A DNA stretch of 64,000 bases from Rhodanobacteraceae bacterium (GTDB lineage Bacteria > Pseudomonadota > Gammaproteobacteria > Xanthomonadales > Rhodanobacteraceae): positions 1 to 64,000 of the forward strand of contig JAJPHA010000128.1 in assembly GCA_021325475.1 (NCBI GenBank). The letters are read 5' to 3'. Shown piece by piece: positions 40,520 through 50,118 of the stretch. Numbering within the stretch: position 1 is the first letter of the stretch; the number at the start of each line of letters is the position of its first letter. Made by a program: the position numbers and the translations under genes. The notes beneath the pieces were generated by a model. That model did no database searches and was not told the origin of the DNA. It was given only the letters and a program-made list of their open reading frames with translations.

Positions 40520-41899
40520 ATGTCGCGCATGGCTAAACCCCGGACCGCCTACGTCTGCGGCCAGTGCGGCGCCGAATACGCCAAGTGGCAGGACCAGTGC
40601 GAGGCCTGCGGGGCGTGGAACGCACTGGCCGAGGTCGTGGTCGAGGCGGCGCGCGCCGCGGCCGGTGTGCGGCGCGGCGGCTACGCCGGCGCGGCGCCGG
40701 CGCGGATCGTGGCGCTGGCCGACGTCGCGGCGGAAGCGCAGACGCGCACGCGCATCGGCATCGACGAACTCGACCGCGTGCTCGGCGGCGGTCTGGTGGC
40801 GGGTTCGGTGGTGCTGGTCGGCGGCGACCCCGGCATCGGCAAGTCCACGCTGCTGTTGCAGACCCTGGGCGCGCTCGGCGCGCGCCTGCGCACGCTGTAC
40901 GTGAGCGGCGAGGAATCGCTGGCGCAGATCGCGGCGCGCGCGCAGCGGCTCGGGTTGCCGCTCGCGCAGCTGCGCTGCCTGGCCGAGACCTGCGTCGAGC
41001 GTATTGTGGAAAATGCGCAAAAAGATACTCCGCAGGTGCTGGTGGTCGATTCGATCCAGACCGTCTGGACGGAGCTGCTCACCGCGGCGCCGGGTTCGGT
41101 GTCGCAGGTGCGCGAGTCCGCCGCGCGCCTGGTGCGCCACGCCAAGGAGACCGCGACCAGCATCTTCCTGGTCGGCCACGTCACCAAGGAAGGCGGCATC
41201 GCCGGGCCGCGCGTGCTCGAGCACATGGTCGATGCGGTGTTGTACTTCGAGGGCGAATCCGGCAGCCGCTTCCGCGTGCTGCGCGCGTTCAAGAACCGCT
41301 TCGGCGCGGTCAACGAGCTCGGTGTGTTCGCGATGACCGAGCACGGTCTGCGCGAGGTGCCGAATCCGTCGGCGATCTTCCTGTCCGCGCACGCCGGGCC
41401 GACGTCCGGCAGCGCGGTGATGGTCACGCGCGAGGGCACCCGGCCGCTGCTGGTGGAGGTGCAGGCGCTGGTCGATCAGTCGCCGCTCGCCAATCCGCGC
41501 CGTGTGGCGCTCGGCCTCGAACAGAACCGGCTCGCCATGCTGCTCGCGGTGCTGCACCGTCACGGCGGTCTCGCGGTGTACGACCAGGACGTGTTCGTCA
41601 ACGTGGTCGGCGGCATCCGCGTGCAGGAGACGGCGGCGGATCTGCCGGTGCTGCTCGCCGTGCTGTCGAGTTTCCGCGACCGGCCGCTGCCGGAGAAACT
41701 GGTCGCGTTCGGCGAGGTGGGCTTGTCCGGCGAGATCCGGCCGGTGCCGCACGGCGAGGAGCGGCTGAAGGAGGCGGCGACGCACGGCTTCCGCAAGGCG
41801 ATCGTGGCCAAGGGCAACGCGCCGAAAAAGGCGAAAATGGGAGAAATGGAAATTGTCGCCGTGCAGCGGCTGGCCGAGGCGCTGGAGGCGGCGGGTTGA
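40520..41899 (+). CDS. radA: DNA repair protein RadA
   Basis: YVCGQCGAEYAKWQDQCEACGAWN zinc finger; GGDPGIGKSTLLLQ. Confidence 0.98.
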   Translation: MSRMAKPRTAYVCGQCGAEYAKWQDQCEACGAWNALAEVVVEAARAAAGVRRGGYAGAAPARIVALADVAAEAQTRTRIGIDELDRVLGGGLVAGSVVLVGGDPGIGKSTLLLQTLGALGARLRTLYVSGEESLAQIAARAQRLGLPLAQLRCLAETCVERIVENAQKDTPQVLVVDSIQTVWTELLTAAPGSVSQVRESAARLVRHAKETATSIFLVGHVTKEGGIAGPRVLEHMVDAVLYFEGESGSRFRVLRAFKNRFGAVNELGVFAMTEHGLREVPNPSAIFLSAHAGPTSGSAVMVTREGTRPLLVEVQALVDQSPLANPRRVALGLEQNRLAMLLAVLHRHGGLAVYDQDVFVNVVGGIRVQETAADLPVLLAVLSSFRDRPLPEKLVAFGEVGLSGEIRPVPHGEERLKEAATHGFRKAIVAKGNAPKKAKMGEMEIVAVQRLAEALEAAG

Positions 41900-41907
41900 G
41901 GAGGGGC

Positions 41908-41942
41908 GGGAGTGGGAAGTTCAGCCCTCGGCCCTCAGCTCT
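41908..41942. repeat. Heptamer repeat locus B
   Basis: Five contiguous in-phase heptamers: GGGAGTG GGAAGTT CAGCCCT CGGCCCT CAGCTCT. Confidence 0.8.
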
Positions 41943-41952
41943 CATCCGCCCC

Positions 41953-43704
41953 TCACCCCGCCTCGTTCTGATCCTCCGGCCGGATGCGCGGCACGCAGCC
42001 GGGGAGCACGGCGTCGGCGCGGAACAGCCACCAGTCGCGGCGATTGGCGCGGCCGACGTGCTGGGCCTTGTTGCGGTCGACGCAGTCGCCCATCGCCGCT
42101 TCCAGAATGAACACCGCGCGTTTCGCGGGCTGTTCGGTCAACCATTGCACGGCTTGCGTGTACTGCTCCTCCCACGGCGTGACGAAGCCGAACTCGCGCA
42201 CCGGCCCCTGCGCCATGAGCAGGTTCTGTTCCTTCCAGGCGACGAGGCCGATCGTGGTGTCGGCGCCGGCCAGCTCGCGCGCCCGGCGCATCACGCCGGC
42301 GGCGGAGTTGGAATCGTTGAGCAGCGGGTAGGACCACACGCTCCAGATCAGCCACAGCCCGGCCAGGCCGCCGAGCAGCGCGCGCACGCCGCGGCGCGGC
42401 AGGCAGACGAGCGCGCTCAACACGAACGCGCTGCCCATCGCGATCAGCATGACCCAGAGAATCCAGTCGAGATCCTCGAGATGGCGTTCGCGCACCAGAC
42501 GCTCGGCGAAGCCGGCATGGCTGGTCAGCGCCCACAGACCCACCCCCATCAACAGCAACCCGAACAGCAGGGTGAGCGCGTAGGCAGCGCGCCGCAGCCA
42601 GTCCGTGCCGACGAGCGATGCGAGATAGGGCGCGAGCGCCAGCGCGGTCATCGGCAGCGCCGGCATCAGGTAGACGTCGCGTTTGCCCGACGGCACGCTG
42701 AAGAACACGAGCAGCAGCGCCGCCCAGGCGAGCGGCAGCATCACCCGCGCCTCGCCGGCACGGACATCGCGCCACCAGCGCGGCGCGGCGGCGACGAGCG
42801 CGACCGACAGCGGGAACCAGCTCAGCAGCACGACCGGCACGTAGTACCAGAACGGCTGGGCGTGGTCCCACGAGTGCGCGTAGCGGCCCGCGGTCTGGTG
42901 GAAGAACAGATCCTCGACATAGGCGGCGTACTCCGGGGTGTCGTGCGCGCGCGCGGCGAGCACGACCGGCACGGCCCAGGCCAGCACCGGCGCGGCGAAC
43001 GCGAGCGCGCCGGCCAGCCAGCGCCAGAGCGAACGCTCGGTCCGCGCCACCCCCGGCCAGTCGCGCAGGCGCGCGAACAGGTAGGGCGCGAACAGCAGGA
43101 AGGCAAGCACGCCCACGCCCTTGGTCACCACGCCGAGGCCCGCGGCCAAGCAGCCGATCCAGTACGCGCGCCAGTCCGGGCCGAGCAGGAAATGCCGCAG
43201 CAGGCCCCAGTTGGCGAGCGTGAGCCACGCCATTGCCAGCGGATCGATCTGCGCGCGCTTGACCTGATACAGGAACTGGAACGCGAACAGCAGCGCGGTC
43301 ATGGCGTACAGGCCCGCGCGACGGTTCCACAAGCGCCGGCCCAGGTCGTAGATCAGCACGAGGGTGAGCAGGCCGGCGAGGAGCGACGGCAGCAGGAAGG
43401 CCACGCGCCACTCGCCGCAGAGCTTGTAGGCGATCGCCTGCAGCCAGAACAGCATCGGCGGCTTGTCGGAATACAACTCGTGGCCGCGGTGCGGGAACAG
43501 CCAGTCGCCGGATTCGACCATCTGCTTGGCGGCGAGCGCGAAGCGCGGCTCGTCCGAAGGCCACGGATCGCGCAGGCCGATGCCGGCGCCGAGCAGGATC
43601 AGCGCGAGCAGCAGCAACAGCCAGACGTAGGCGCGGCTGGGCTCGGGCGCCGGCGGCGCCAGGGCGGTGTCCGTACCGGCCAGCGCGGGCATCGGCTCAG
43701 GCAC
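41953..43704 (-). CDS. GT39/ArnT-like glycosyltransferase, multi-TM
   Basis: LRDPWPSDEPRFALAAKQMVESGDWLFPHRGHELYSDKPPMLFW; multiple TM helices. Confidence 0.88.
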   Translation of the reverse strand: MPEPMPALAGTDTALAPPAPEPSRAYVWLLLLLALILLGAGIGLRDPWPSDEPRFALAAKQMVESGDWLFPHRGHELYSDKPPMLFWLQAIAYKLCGEWRVAFLLPSLLAGLLTLVLIYDLGRRLWNRRAGLYAMTALLFAFQFLYQVKRAQIDPLAMAWLTLANWGLLRHFLLGPDWRAYWIGCLAAGLGVVTKGVGVLAFLLFAPYLFARLRDWPGVARTERSLWRWLAGALAFAAPVLAWAVPVVLAARAHDTPEYAAYVEDLFFHQTAGRYAHSWDHAQPFWYYVPVVLLSWFPLSVALVAAAPRWWRDVRAGEARVMLPLAWAALLLVFFSVPSGKRDVYLMPALPMTALALAPYLASLVGTDWLRRAAYALTLLFGLLLMGVGLWALTSHAGFAERLVRERHLEDLDWILWVMLIAMGSAFVLSALVCLPRRGVRALLGGLAGLWLIWSVWSYPLLNDSNSAAGVMRRARELAGADTTIGLVAWKEQNLLMAQGPVREFGFVTPWEEQYTQAVQWLTEQPAKRAVFILEAAMGDCVDRNKAQHVGRANRRDWWLFRADAVLPGCVPRIRPEDQNEAG

Positions 43705-44068
43705 CGAGCGCCGACAACTCGCGGTTGAGCAGGGCCGGATCGCCGAGGTTGAGCTCCACCAGGCGCTTCAACTCGGCGAAACTGTCGAGATCGATCTTCT
43801 GCCACTGGAAGCCGATCCGGTGCGGCATGACGTGCGCGGTGGTCACGCCCATGCTGATGATCACGCTGTGATTGATGCGCAGGTCCATGCGGAAGCGCGC
43901 GCCGACCTTGCCGTTCCAGTCCACCGGACGTTCGATCAGCACGCCCTTGAGCGAAATGTCGACCAGGCGCGTCTCCCACATCGCCTTGTCCGAGTAGAGC
44001 TTGACCATGCCCTCGAACGTGAAGCGCCGGAACCGGCGGCGATCGGCGTGGCTGGATTCGGGGCTCAT
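43697..44068 (-). CDS. PilZ-domain protein
   Basis: ADRRRFRRFTFEGMVKLY...LVDISLKGVLIERP, c-di-GMP-binding RxxxR and DxSxxG motifs. Confidence 0.88.
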   Translation of the reverse strand: MSPESSHADRRRFRRFTFEGMVKLYSDKAMWETRLVDISLKGVLIERPVDWNGKVGARFRMDLRINHSVIISMGVTTAHVMPHRIGFQWQKIDLDSFAELKRLVELNLGDPALLNRELSALGA

Positions 44069-44100
44069 GATCGGAATTCTGCACATGCCCCCGGGCACGA

Positions 44101-44898
44101 TCAAGGCACGCGCTTGAGGATCACTTCCAGCACGAAGCGGCTGCCGAAATAGGCGAGCAGCAGCAGCAGCATGCCGAGCAACGTCAGGCGCACCGCGCGC
44201 CGTCCGCGCCAGCCGTAGCGCCAGCGACCGTGCAGCAGCGTGCCGAACACCAGCCACGCCGCGATCGACAGCACGGTCTTGTGCGCCAGATGCTGGGCGA
44301 ACAGGTTCTCGACGAACAGGATGCCGGAGAGCAACGTCAGGGTGAGCAGCACGAAACCCGCGCCGATGAGCTGGAACATCAGCGCTTCGGTCAGCGTCAG
44401 CGGCGGCAGGGCCTCGGCGATGCCGCCGAGGCGGCGCGTGCGCAGCGCGTGTTCCTGCAACGCCAGCAGGATCGCAAGCACCGCGGCCACGCTCAACACG
44501 CTGTAGCCGAGCAGCGCGAATACCACGTGCAATTTGATCTGCCATTCGATCGGCAACGGCTGCGTGGCCGGAGCGATCAGCACGTCGAGCAGCAGCAGCA
44601 CCGCCGCCAGCGGGAAGGCGATCACGCCGAGCGTGGCGATCGGCCGCACCAGGTTGACCAGGAGGCACAGTGCCGCGATGCAACCGCCGACCAGCGACAG
44701 CGCGGCGAAGAAGTGCAGATCCACGCCGCCGCCATGCTTGGCGACCAGCACGCCGGCGTGGGTACACACCGCGACCGCCGCAACGAACAGGCCGGCGGCA
44801 CGCGGCAGCGGATGACGATGCAGCAAGGGCAGGGCGAGTACCAGGGCGGCGGCGAGGTACAGCGCCGCGGCGACGAAGGCAAGGACGTGGATCGGCAT
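44101..44898 (-). CDS. CcsA/YpjD-type cytochrome c assembly membrane protein
   Basis: Multi-TM, HVVFALLGYSVLSVAAVLAILLALQEHALR; divergent from ffh. Confidence 0.88.
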   Translation of the reverse strand: MPIHVLAFVAAALYLAAALVLALPLLHRHPLPRAAGLFVAAVAVCTHAGVLVAKHGGGVDLHFFAALSLVGGCIAALCLLVNLVRPIATLGVIAFPLAAVLLLLDVLIAPATQPLPIEWQIKLHVVFALLGYSVLSVAAVLAILLALQEHALRTRRLGGIAEALPPLTLTEALMFQLIGAGFVLLTLTLLSGILFVENLFAQHLAHKTVLSIAAWLVFGTLLHGRWRYGWRGRRAVRLTLLGMLLLLLAYFGSRFVLEVILKRVP

Positions 44899-44929
44899 GC
44901 CGCAAGTGTGGCACAACGGGGTGGGTGTG

Positions 44930-45150
44930 GTGAGGAGTGAGCGGTGAGCGGTGAGCGGTGAGCGGAAAGAGCCACGTCGCGCGCTGAAATCGGGAGTGGG
45001 GAGTGGGGAGTAGGGAGTAGGAAGTGGAAAAAGCTTTACAGCCCTCAGCCCTCGGCCCTCGGCCCTCAGCCCTCAGCCCTCAGCCCTCAGCCCTCGGCCC
45101 TCAGCCCTCGGCCCTCGGCCCTCGGCCCTCGGCCCTCGGCCCTCGGCCCT
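44930..45150. repeat. Heptamer repeat locus C (three modules)
   Basis: GTGAGGA + 4x GTGAGCG + GAAAGAG (44930-44971); GGGAGTG x2, GGGAGTA x2, GGAAGTG, GAAAAAG (44992-45033); 16x CAGCCCT/CGGCCCT (45039-45150). Confidence 0.95.
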
Positions 45151-45154
45151 CCGC

Positions 45155-45160
45155 TATAAT
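45155..45160 (+). promoter_or_regulatory. ffh promoter -10 element
   Basis: TATAAT 30 bp upstream of ATG, immediately after the heptamer array. Confidence 0.65.
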
Positions 45161-45189
45161 TCCCGCCTTTCCGCCCCGCGGCCCCAGCC

Positions 45190-46578
45190 ATGTTCGAGAC
45201 CCTGAGCCAACGCCTGTCCGCCACCGTCGAGCGTCTGCGCGGCCGCGCGCGGCTGACCGAGGCGAACATCCGCGAGTCGTTGCGCGAGGTGCGCATCGCC
45301 CTGCTCGAGGCCGATGTCGCGTTGCCGGTGGTGCAGGCGCTGATCCAGCGCGTGCAGGCGCGCGCGGTGGGGCAGGAAGTGCTGAAGAGCCTCACGCCCG
45401 GCCAGGCGCTGGTCAAGGTGGTGCGCGACGAGCTCACCGCCGTGATGGGCAGCGCCACGAGCGAGCTCAATCTCCACTGCCCGCCACCGGCGGTGGTGCT
45501 GCTCGCCGGCCTGCAGGGTTCCGGCAAGACCACCAGCGTGGCCAAGCTGGCGAAGTTCCTGAAGGAACGCAAGAAGAAGAAAGTGATGGTGGTGAGCTGC
45601 GACGTGTATCGTCCGGCCGCGATCGAGCAGTTGCGCCTGCTCGCCGAACAGGTGGACGTGCCGTGCCATCCGGCGAGCGCCGATCAGGATCCGATCGCGA
45701 TCGCACGGAGCGCGGTCGATGCGGCGCGCAAGCAGTTCGTCGATGTGCTGTTGGTCGACACCGCCGGCCGGCTCGCCATCGATCAGGCGATGATGGACGA
45801 GATCAAGGCGTTGCAGGCCGCGCTCGCGCCGATCGAAACCCTGTTCGTGGTCGATGCCATGACCGGCCAGGACGCGGCGAACACCGCCAAGGCCTTCGCC
45901 GAGGCATTGCCGCTGACCGGCGTGATCCTGACCAAGACCGACGGCGACGCGCGCGGCGGCGCGGCGCTGTCGGTGCGCTACATCACCGGCCGGCCGATCA
46001 AGTTCATCGGCGTCAGCGAAAAGCCGGACGGCCTCGATGCATTCCATCCCGATCGCCTCGCCCAGCGCATCCTCGGCATGGGCGACGTGCTGTCGCTGGT
46101 CGAGCAGGTCGAGCAGAAGGTCGATCGCGAGAAGGCGGCCAAGCTCGCCGAGAAGGTCATCAAGGGCAAGCGCTTCGACATGAACGACATGCGCGACCAG
46201 TTGCAGCAGATGCTCGGCATGGGCGGCCTGTCGTCGCTGATGGACAAGCTGCCGGGCGTGGGCACTCTGCCGGAGAACGTCAAGTCCCGGATCAACGACC
46301 GCGAACTGGTGCGCATGGTGGCGATCATCAATTCCATGACCAAGCAGGAGCGCCGTCATCCCGACCTGCTCAACGGCTCGCGCAAGGCGCGCATCGCCCG
46401 CGGCTCGGGCACGCAGCCGGCGGACGTCAACCGTCTGCTCAAGCAGTACCTGCAGATGGAGAAGATGATGTCGAAGCTCTCCTCCGGCGGCATCAAGGGC
46501 CTGATGCGGCAGATGAGTGCCGCGATGAAGGGCATGGGCGGCGGCGGTCTGCCGCCGGGCGGCCTGGCGGGACGCTGA
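45190..46578 (+). CDS. ffh: Signal recognition particle protein Ffh
   Basis: LLAGLQGSGKTTSVAKLAKFL; VDTAGRLAID; TKTDGDARGGAALS; C-terminal M domain. Confidence 0.98.
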   Translation: MFETLSQRLSATVERLRGRARLTEANIRESLREVRIALLEADVALPVVQALIQRVQARAVGQEVLKSLTPGQALVKVVRDELTAVMGSATSELNLHCPPPAVVLLAGLQGSGKTTSVAKLAKFLKERKKKKVMVVSCDVYRPAAIEQLRLLAEQVDVPCHPASADQDPIAIARSAVDAARKQFVDVLLVDTAGRLAIDQAMMDEIKALQAALAPIETLFVVDAMTGQDAANTAKAFAEALPLTGVILTKTDGDARGGAALSVRYITGRPIKFIGVSEKPDGLDAFHPDRLAQRILGMGDVLSLVEQVEQKVDREKAAKLAEKVIKGKRFDMNDMRDQLQQMLGMGGLSSLMDKLPGVGTLPENVKSRINDRELVRMVAIINSMTKQERRHPDLLNGSRKARIARGSGTQPADVNRLLKQYLQMEKMMSKLSSGGIKGLMRQMSAAMKGMGGGGLPPGGLAGR

Positions 46579-46776
46579 GCGATCCCGGCGCGCGGCACGC
46601 CACGTTCGCCGACTCCCCGGCCGCGCGCGATCCTGTCAACCGACGCCACCCCCGCGCGTTGACCTCGCGCGACGGGCCATTCCGCCAATCGGATATCCGT
46701 CACATTCGCGAGCGTTCGCGGGGACTATCTTGCGATGGTGCCGTGCTCGCGGCAGAACCTGGCGAGGGGTGAGTCG

Positions 46777-48558
46777 ATGAAACCGTGGATCCGGGCGCTT
46801 TCCATCTTCCTCACGGCCGCCGTGCCGCTGGCGCAGGCGACGGTGCACGATCACCTGTTCAAGGGCAGCTTCGACATACCGGCCGATGCACCGGCGAGTA
46901 GCAACGACGCCGCGCGCTTTCTCACCCAGGCCACCTTCGGCCCCACGTCGGCCGACATCAATTACCTGATGGCGCAGGGCGTCGGCGAATGGATCGACGA
47001 GCAGCTCGCCAAGCCGACCACGCTGGCCGAGCCGACCGTCGAGGCGGTCTTCAACGCGCGCACCAACGGCGGCCAGGGCGTGAACCAGACGCAACGCCTC
47101 AACCGCCTCTACTGGCAGGCGGTATACGCGCCGGATCAACTGCGTCAGCGCATGGCCTATGCGCTCAGCCAGATCTTCGTCGTCTCCGATCAGTCGAGCG
47201 CGATCAACCAGGACGTCGTGCCGATGACGCACTACTGGGATCTCTTGGCCGGCGACGCCTTCGGCTACTACGGCATCTTGCTCAGCGACGTCACCTACAA
47301 CCCGACCATGGGCAAGTACCTCAACGCGTTCCATAACACGAGGTCGTTTTGCAGCGGCGGCAATTGCACCAGTCCCGACGAGAACTATGCGCGCGAGGTG
47401 ATGCAGTTGTTCTCGATCGGCCTGATCCTGCTCAACATGGATCATTCGCCGGTGCTGAACGGCGGCCAGACGATACCGACCTACGACCAGACCGTGATCA
47501 CCCACACGGCCAAGGTGTTCACCGGTTTCACCTATTCGGATGCGCCGACCAACCCGCCCAACTTCAACTTCGGTGGCGTGACCTTCGCCGGCCAGTACAA
47601 CCCGATGGCCTGCTGGGGTACGGAGCTGTTCCCGGCGAGCAGCAACAACATGAAGCACGACATCACCGGCGACGATGGCACGACCAACACGCCGAAGACG
47701 GTGCTCGGCGGCGCGACGATTCCCGCCAACCAGACCTGCGCGCAGGACGTGGCGGACGAGATCGCCATCATCGCCTCGCACCAGAACGTGGCGCCGTTCA
47801 TTTCCCGGCAGTTGATCCAGCGCTTCGTCAGTAGCAATCCGTCGCCGGCGTACATCCAGCGCGTGGCCAGCGTGTTCGACACGCCGGGCAACGATCTCGG
47901 CGACGTGATCAAGGCGATCCTCACCGACAGCGAGGCGCGCAATCCGCCCGCGTTGCCCACGCCCGGCGTCGGCGCTTGCCCGAGCGGCGGCAATTGCGAC
48001 AGCTACGGCAAGCTGCGCGAGCCGGTGCTGCGCCTGACCGCGATGTGGCGCGCCTTCAACGCCCAGGCGCCGGCGCCGGACGCCTACGGCGAGATCGCGA
48101 TGATCGGCAGCGGCGGTTTCCAGGGCGCGCTGGGACAGAACTTTCTCGAATCGCCCACCGTGTTCAATTTCTATCTGCCGGATTACCAGTTGCCGGGCGT
48201 GTTCGCCGACAACAATCTGTATTCGCCGGAATTCCAGATCACCAACGCCTCCAGCACCTACACCACGGCGAACCTGTACGACAGCTTCATCGCCAAGGCG
48301 TATCAGGGCATGACCAATCCGCCGACGAACCGTCCGCTGATCGATCTGTCGTCGCTCACCGCCAATGTCGGCAATCCGTCGGCGATGGTGGCGACGATCA
48401 ACGCCAATATGCTGTACGGCACGATGTCGCCGAGCATGAGCGCACGCCTGACGACGATGCTGACGAGCCTGGCGAGCGCGAATGCGTCGGCGCAGGAACA
48501 GGCCTGGTCGCTGATCTACGTGACCATGCTCTCGCCCGAATACGCCACCCAGCGCTGA
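46777..48558 (+). CDS. DUF1800 family secreted protein
   Basis: AARFLTQATFGPTSADI, WQAVYAPDQLRQRMAYALSQIFVVS, YAREVMQLFSIG; signal peptide. Confidence 0.92.
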   Translation: MKPWIRALSIFLTAAVPLAQATVHDHLFKGSFDIPADAPASSNDAARFLTQATFGPTSADINYLMAQGVGEWIDEQLAKPTTLAEPTVEAVFNARTNGGQGVNQTQRLNRLYWQAVYAPDQLRQRMAYALSQIFVVSDQSSAINQDVVPMTHYWDLLAGDAFGYYGILLSDVTYNPTMGKYLNAFHNTRSFCSGGNCTSPDENYAREVMQLFSIGLILLNMDHSPVLNGGQTIPTYDQTVITHTAKVFTGFTYSDAPTNPPNFNFGGVTFAGQYNPMACWGTELFPASSNNMKHDITGDDGTTNTPKTVLGGATIPANQTCAQDVADEIAIIASHQNVAPFISRQLIQRFVSSNPSPAYIQRVASVFDTPGNDLGDVIKAILTDSEARNPPALPTPGVGACPSGGNCDSYGKLREPVLRLTAMWRAFNAQAPAPDAYGEIAMIGSGGFQGALGQNFLESPTVFNFYLPDYQLPGVFADNNLYSPEFQITNASSTYTTANLYDSFIAKAYQGMTNPPTNRPLIDLSSLTANVGNPSAMVATINANMLYGTMSPSMSARLTTMLTSLASANASAQEQAWSLIYVTMLSPEYATQR

Positions 48559-48568
48559 GGAGGCCGCC

Positions 48569-50113
48569 ATGAGTCCCGCACGCAATTCCCGCCGCGATTT
48601 TCTGCGCAAGGTCGCCTGCCTCGCCTGCAGCGGCGGCGCGAGCGCGCTGCTCCCGCAACTGCGCATGATCGGCACGGCGATGGCCGCCGGCCCGCTGTCC
48701 GGCTACAAGGCGCTGGTCTGCATCTACCTCGCCGGCGGCAACGATTCGTGGAACCTGCTGGTGCCCTACGACAGCAACGGCACGAATCTGCGCTACGACG
48801 TCTACATGAACGCGCGCAACGGCGTGTTCAGCGGCTCGAACACCGATGGCCTGGCGCTGGCGCGGCCGTCCCCGGGCGATCCCCAGATCGTCACCGACAC
48901 CAACGACGGCAACAACGCGACGAACCGGTACTTCCTGCATCCGAGCCTCACCAATCTGGCGAGCATCTATCGGTCGAACAAGCTCGCCTTCGCGATCAAC
49001 GTCGGCACGCTGGTCAAACCGATCAACATGGTCGATTACAACCAGAGTGCAAGCAACCGGCCGCCGCAGTTGTTCTCGCACGCCGACCAGACCAACCTCT
49101 GGCACCAGGGCAACACGAGTGCCAACTCGAGCCTCGGCTGGGGCGGGCTGTGTGCCGACGACTTGCAGGCGCAGGGGGCGAATCTCACCACCTCGCCGCA
49201 GTTGTCGCTGTGCGTCTCGGTGGCGGGTTCGAACCGCTTCGAGGTCGGCAACGTGGTCAACAATCCGTATCAGCTTTCCTCGAGCGGCTTGACCAACCTC
49301 GCGGACATGTGCAACAGCGGCTCCTGTTCGGCGACCCGGACCGCGCGCGACAGCGCGCTCAACGATCTGCTCGCCGCCACCTACGCCAGCGATTTCGCCG
49401 CGCAGTACGCCGGCATCTTCGGGCAGGGTCGCGCCTTGTACTCGTTGCTGAGTCCCGACCTCGGCCAGGGCACCTACGCGGTGTCCACGATCTTCCCGAA
49501 CACGACACTCGGCAACCAGCTCAAGATCGTCGCCGAGATGATCAAGCTGTGCAATCCGGTCACGGGCAAGGGCTACGCCTCGCGGCAGATCTTCTTCGTG
49601 CAGCTCGGCGGATTCGATCTGCATTCCGGCGAGATGTCGACCAACGTCAACAGCACCACCGATCACGCCGGCCTGCTGACGCAGCTCGATCAGGCGGTCG
49701 CCGCGTTCTGGACCGAGATGGGTGCGCAGGGCATGCAGAACAACGTCACCGCCTTCACCATGACCGAGTTCGCGCGCACGCTGCAATCGAACGGCGCCGG
49801 TTCCGATCACGCCTGGGGCGGCATCCAGTTCGCGCTGGGCGGCGCGGTCAACGGCGGCGCGCTCTACACCAAGGGTTCGGGCTCGAACGGCAAGGGCATC
49901 GACGGCGCGTTTCCGAATCTGGCCTACGGGTCGATGTCGAACCCGAATCCGAATGCGTTCTCGCGCGGCCAGCTCATTCCGGGCATTGCCGTCGAACAAT
50001 ACGCCGCCACCTTCGCCAAGTGGATGGACGTGACGAACGGCAACCTCAACACGATCTTCCCGAACCTGCCCAACTTCCCCGGCGGCACGCTCGGCTTCCT
50101 GCCGGCGGCCTGA
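48569..50113 (+). CDS. DUF1501 family protein, TAT-exported
   Basis: RRDFLRKVACLA twin-arginine signal; LVCIYLAGGNDSWNLLVP; FAFTMTEFART-type motif FTMTEFARTLQSNGAGSDHAWGG. Confidence 0.93.
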   Translation: MSPARNSRRDFLRKVACLACSGGASALLPQLRMIGTAMAAGPLSGYKALVCIYLAGGNDSWNLLVPYDSNGTNLRYDVYMNARNGVFSGSNTDGLALARPSPGDPQIVTDTNDGNNATNRYFLHPSLTNLASIYRSNKLAFAINVGTLVKPINMVDYNQSASNRPPQLFSHADQTNLWHQGNTSANSSLGWGGLCADDLQAQGANLTTSPQLSLCVSVAGSNRFEVGNVVNNPYQLSSSGLTNLADMCNSGSCSATRTARDSALNDLLAATYASDFAAQYAGIFGQGRALYSLLSPDLGQGTYAVSTIFPNTTLGNQLKIVAEMIKLCNPVTGKGYASRQIFFVQLGGFDLHSGEMSTNVNSTTDHAGLLTQLDQAVAAFWTEMGAQGMQNNVTAFTMTEFARTLQSNGAGSDHAWGGIQFALGGAVNGGALYTKGSGSNGKGIDGAFPNLAYGSMSNPNPNAFSRGQLIPGIAVEQYAATFAKWMDVTNGNLNTIFPNLPNFPGGTLGFLPAA

Positions 50114-50118
50114 GCGCC

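Noticed and set aside
44930-45150. Possible CRISPR array
   Set aside because: Units are contiguous 7-mers with no spacers, and no cas genes are in the window
45024-46772. ORF beginning with repetitive PSALGPR peptides
   Set aside because: Translation of the heptamer array (period 21 nt = 7 codons) running out of frame into ffh; not a plausible gene
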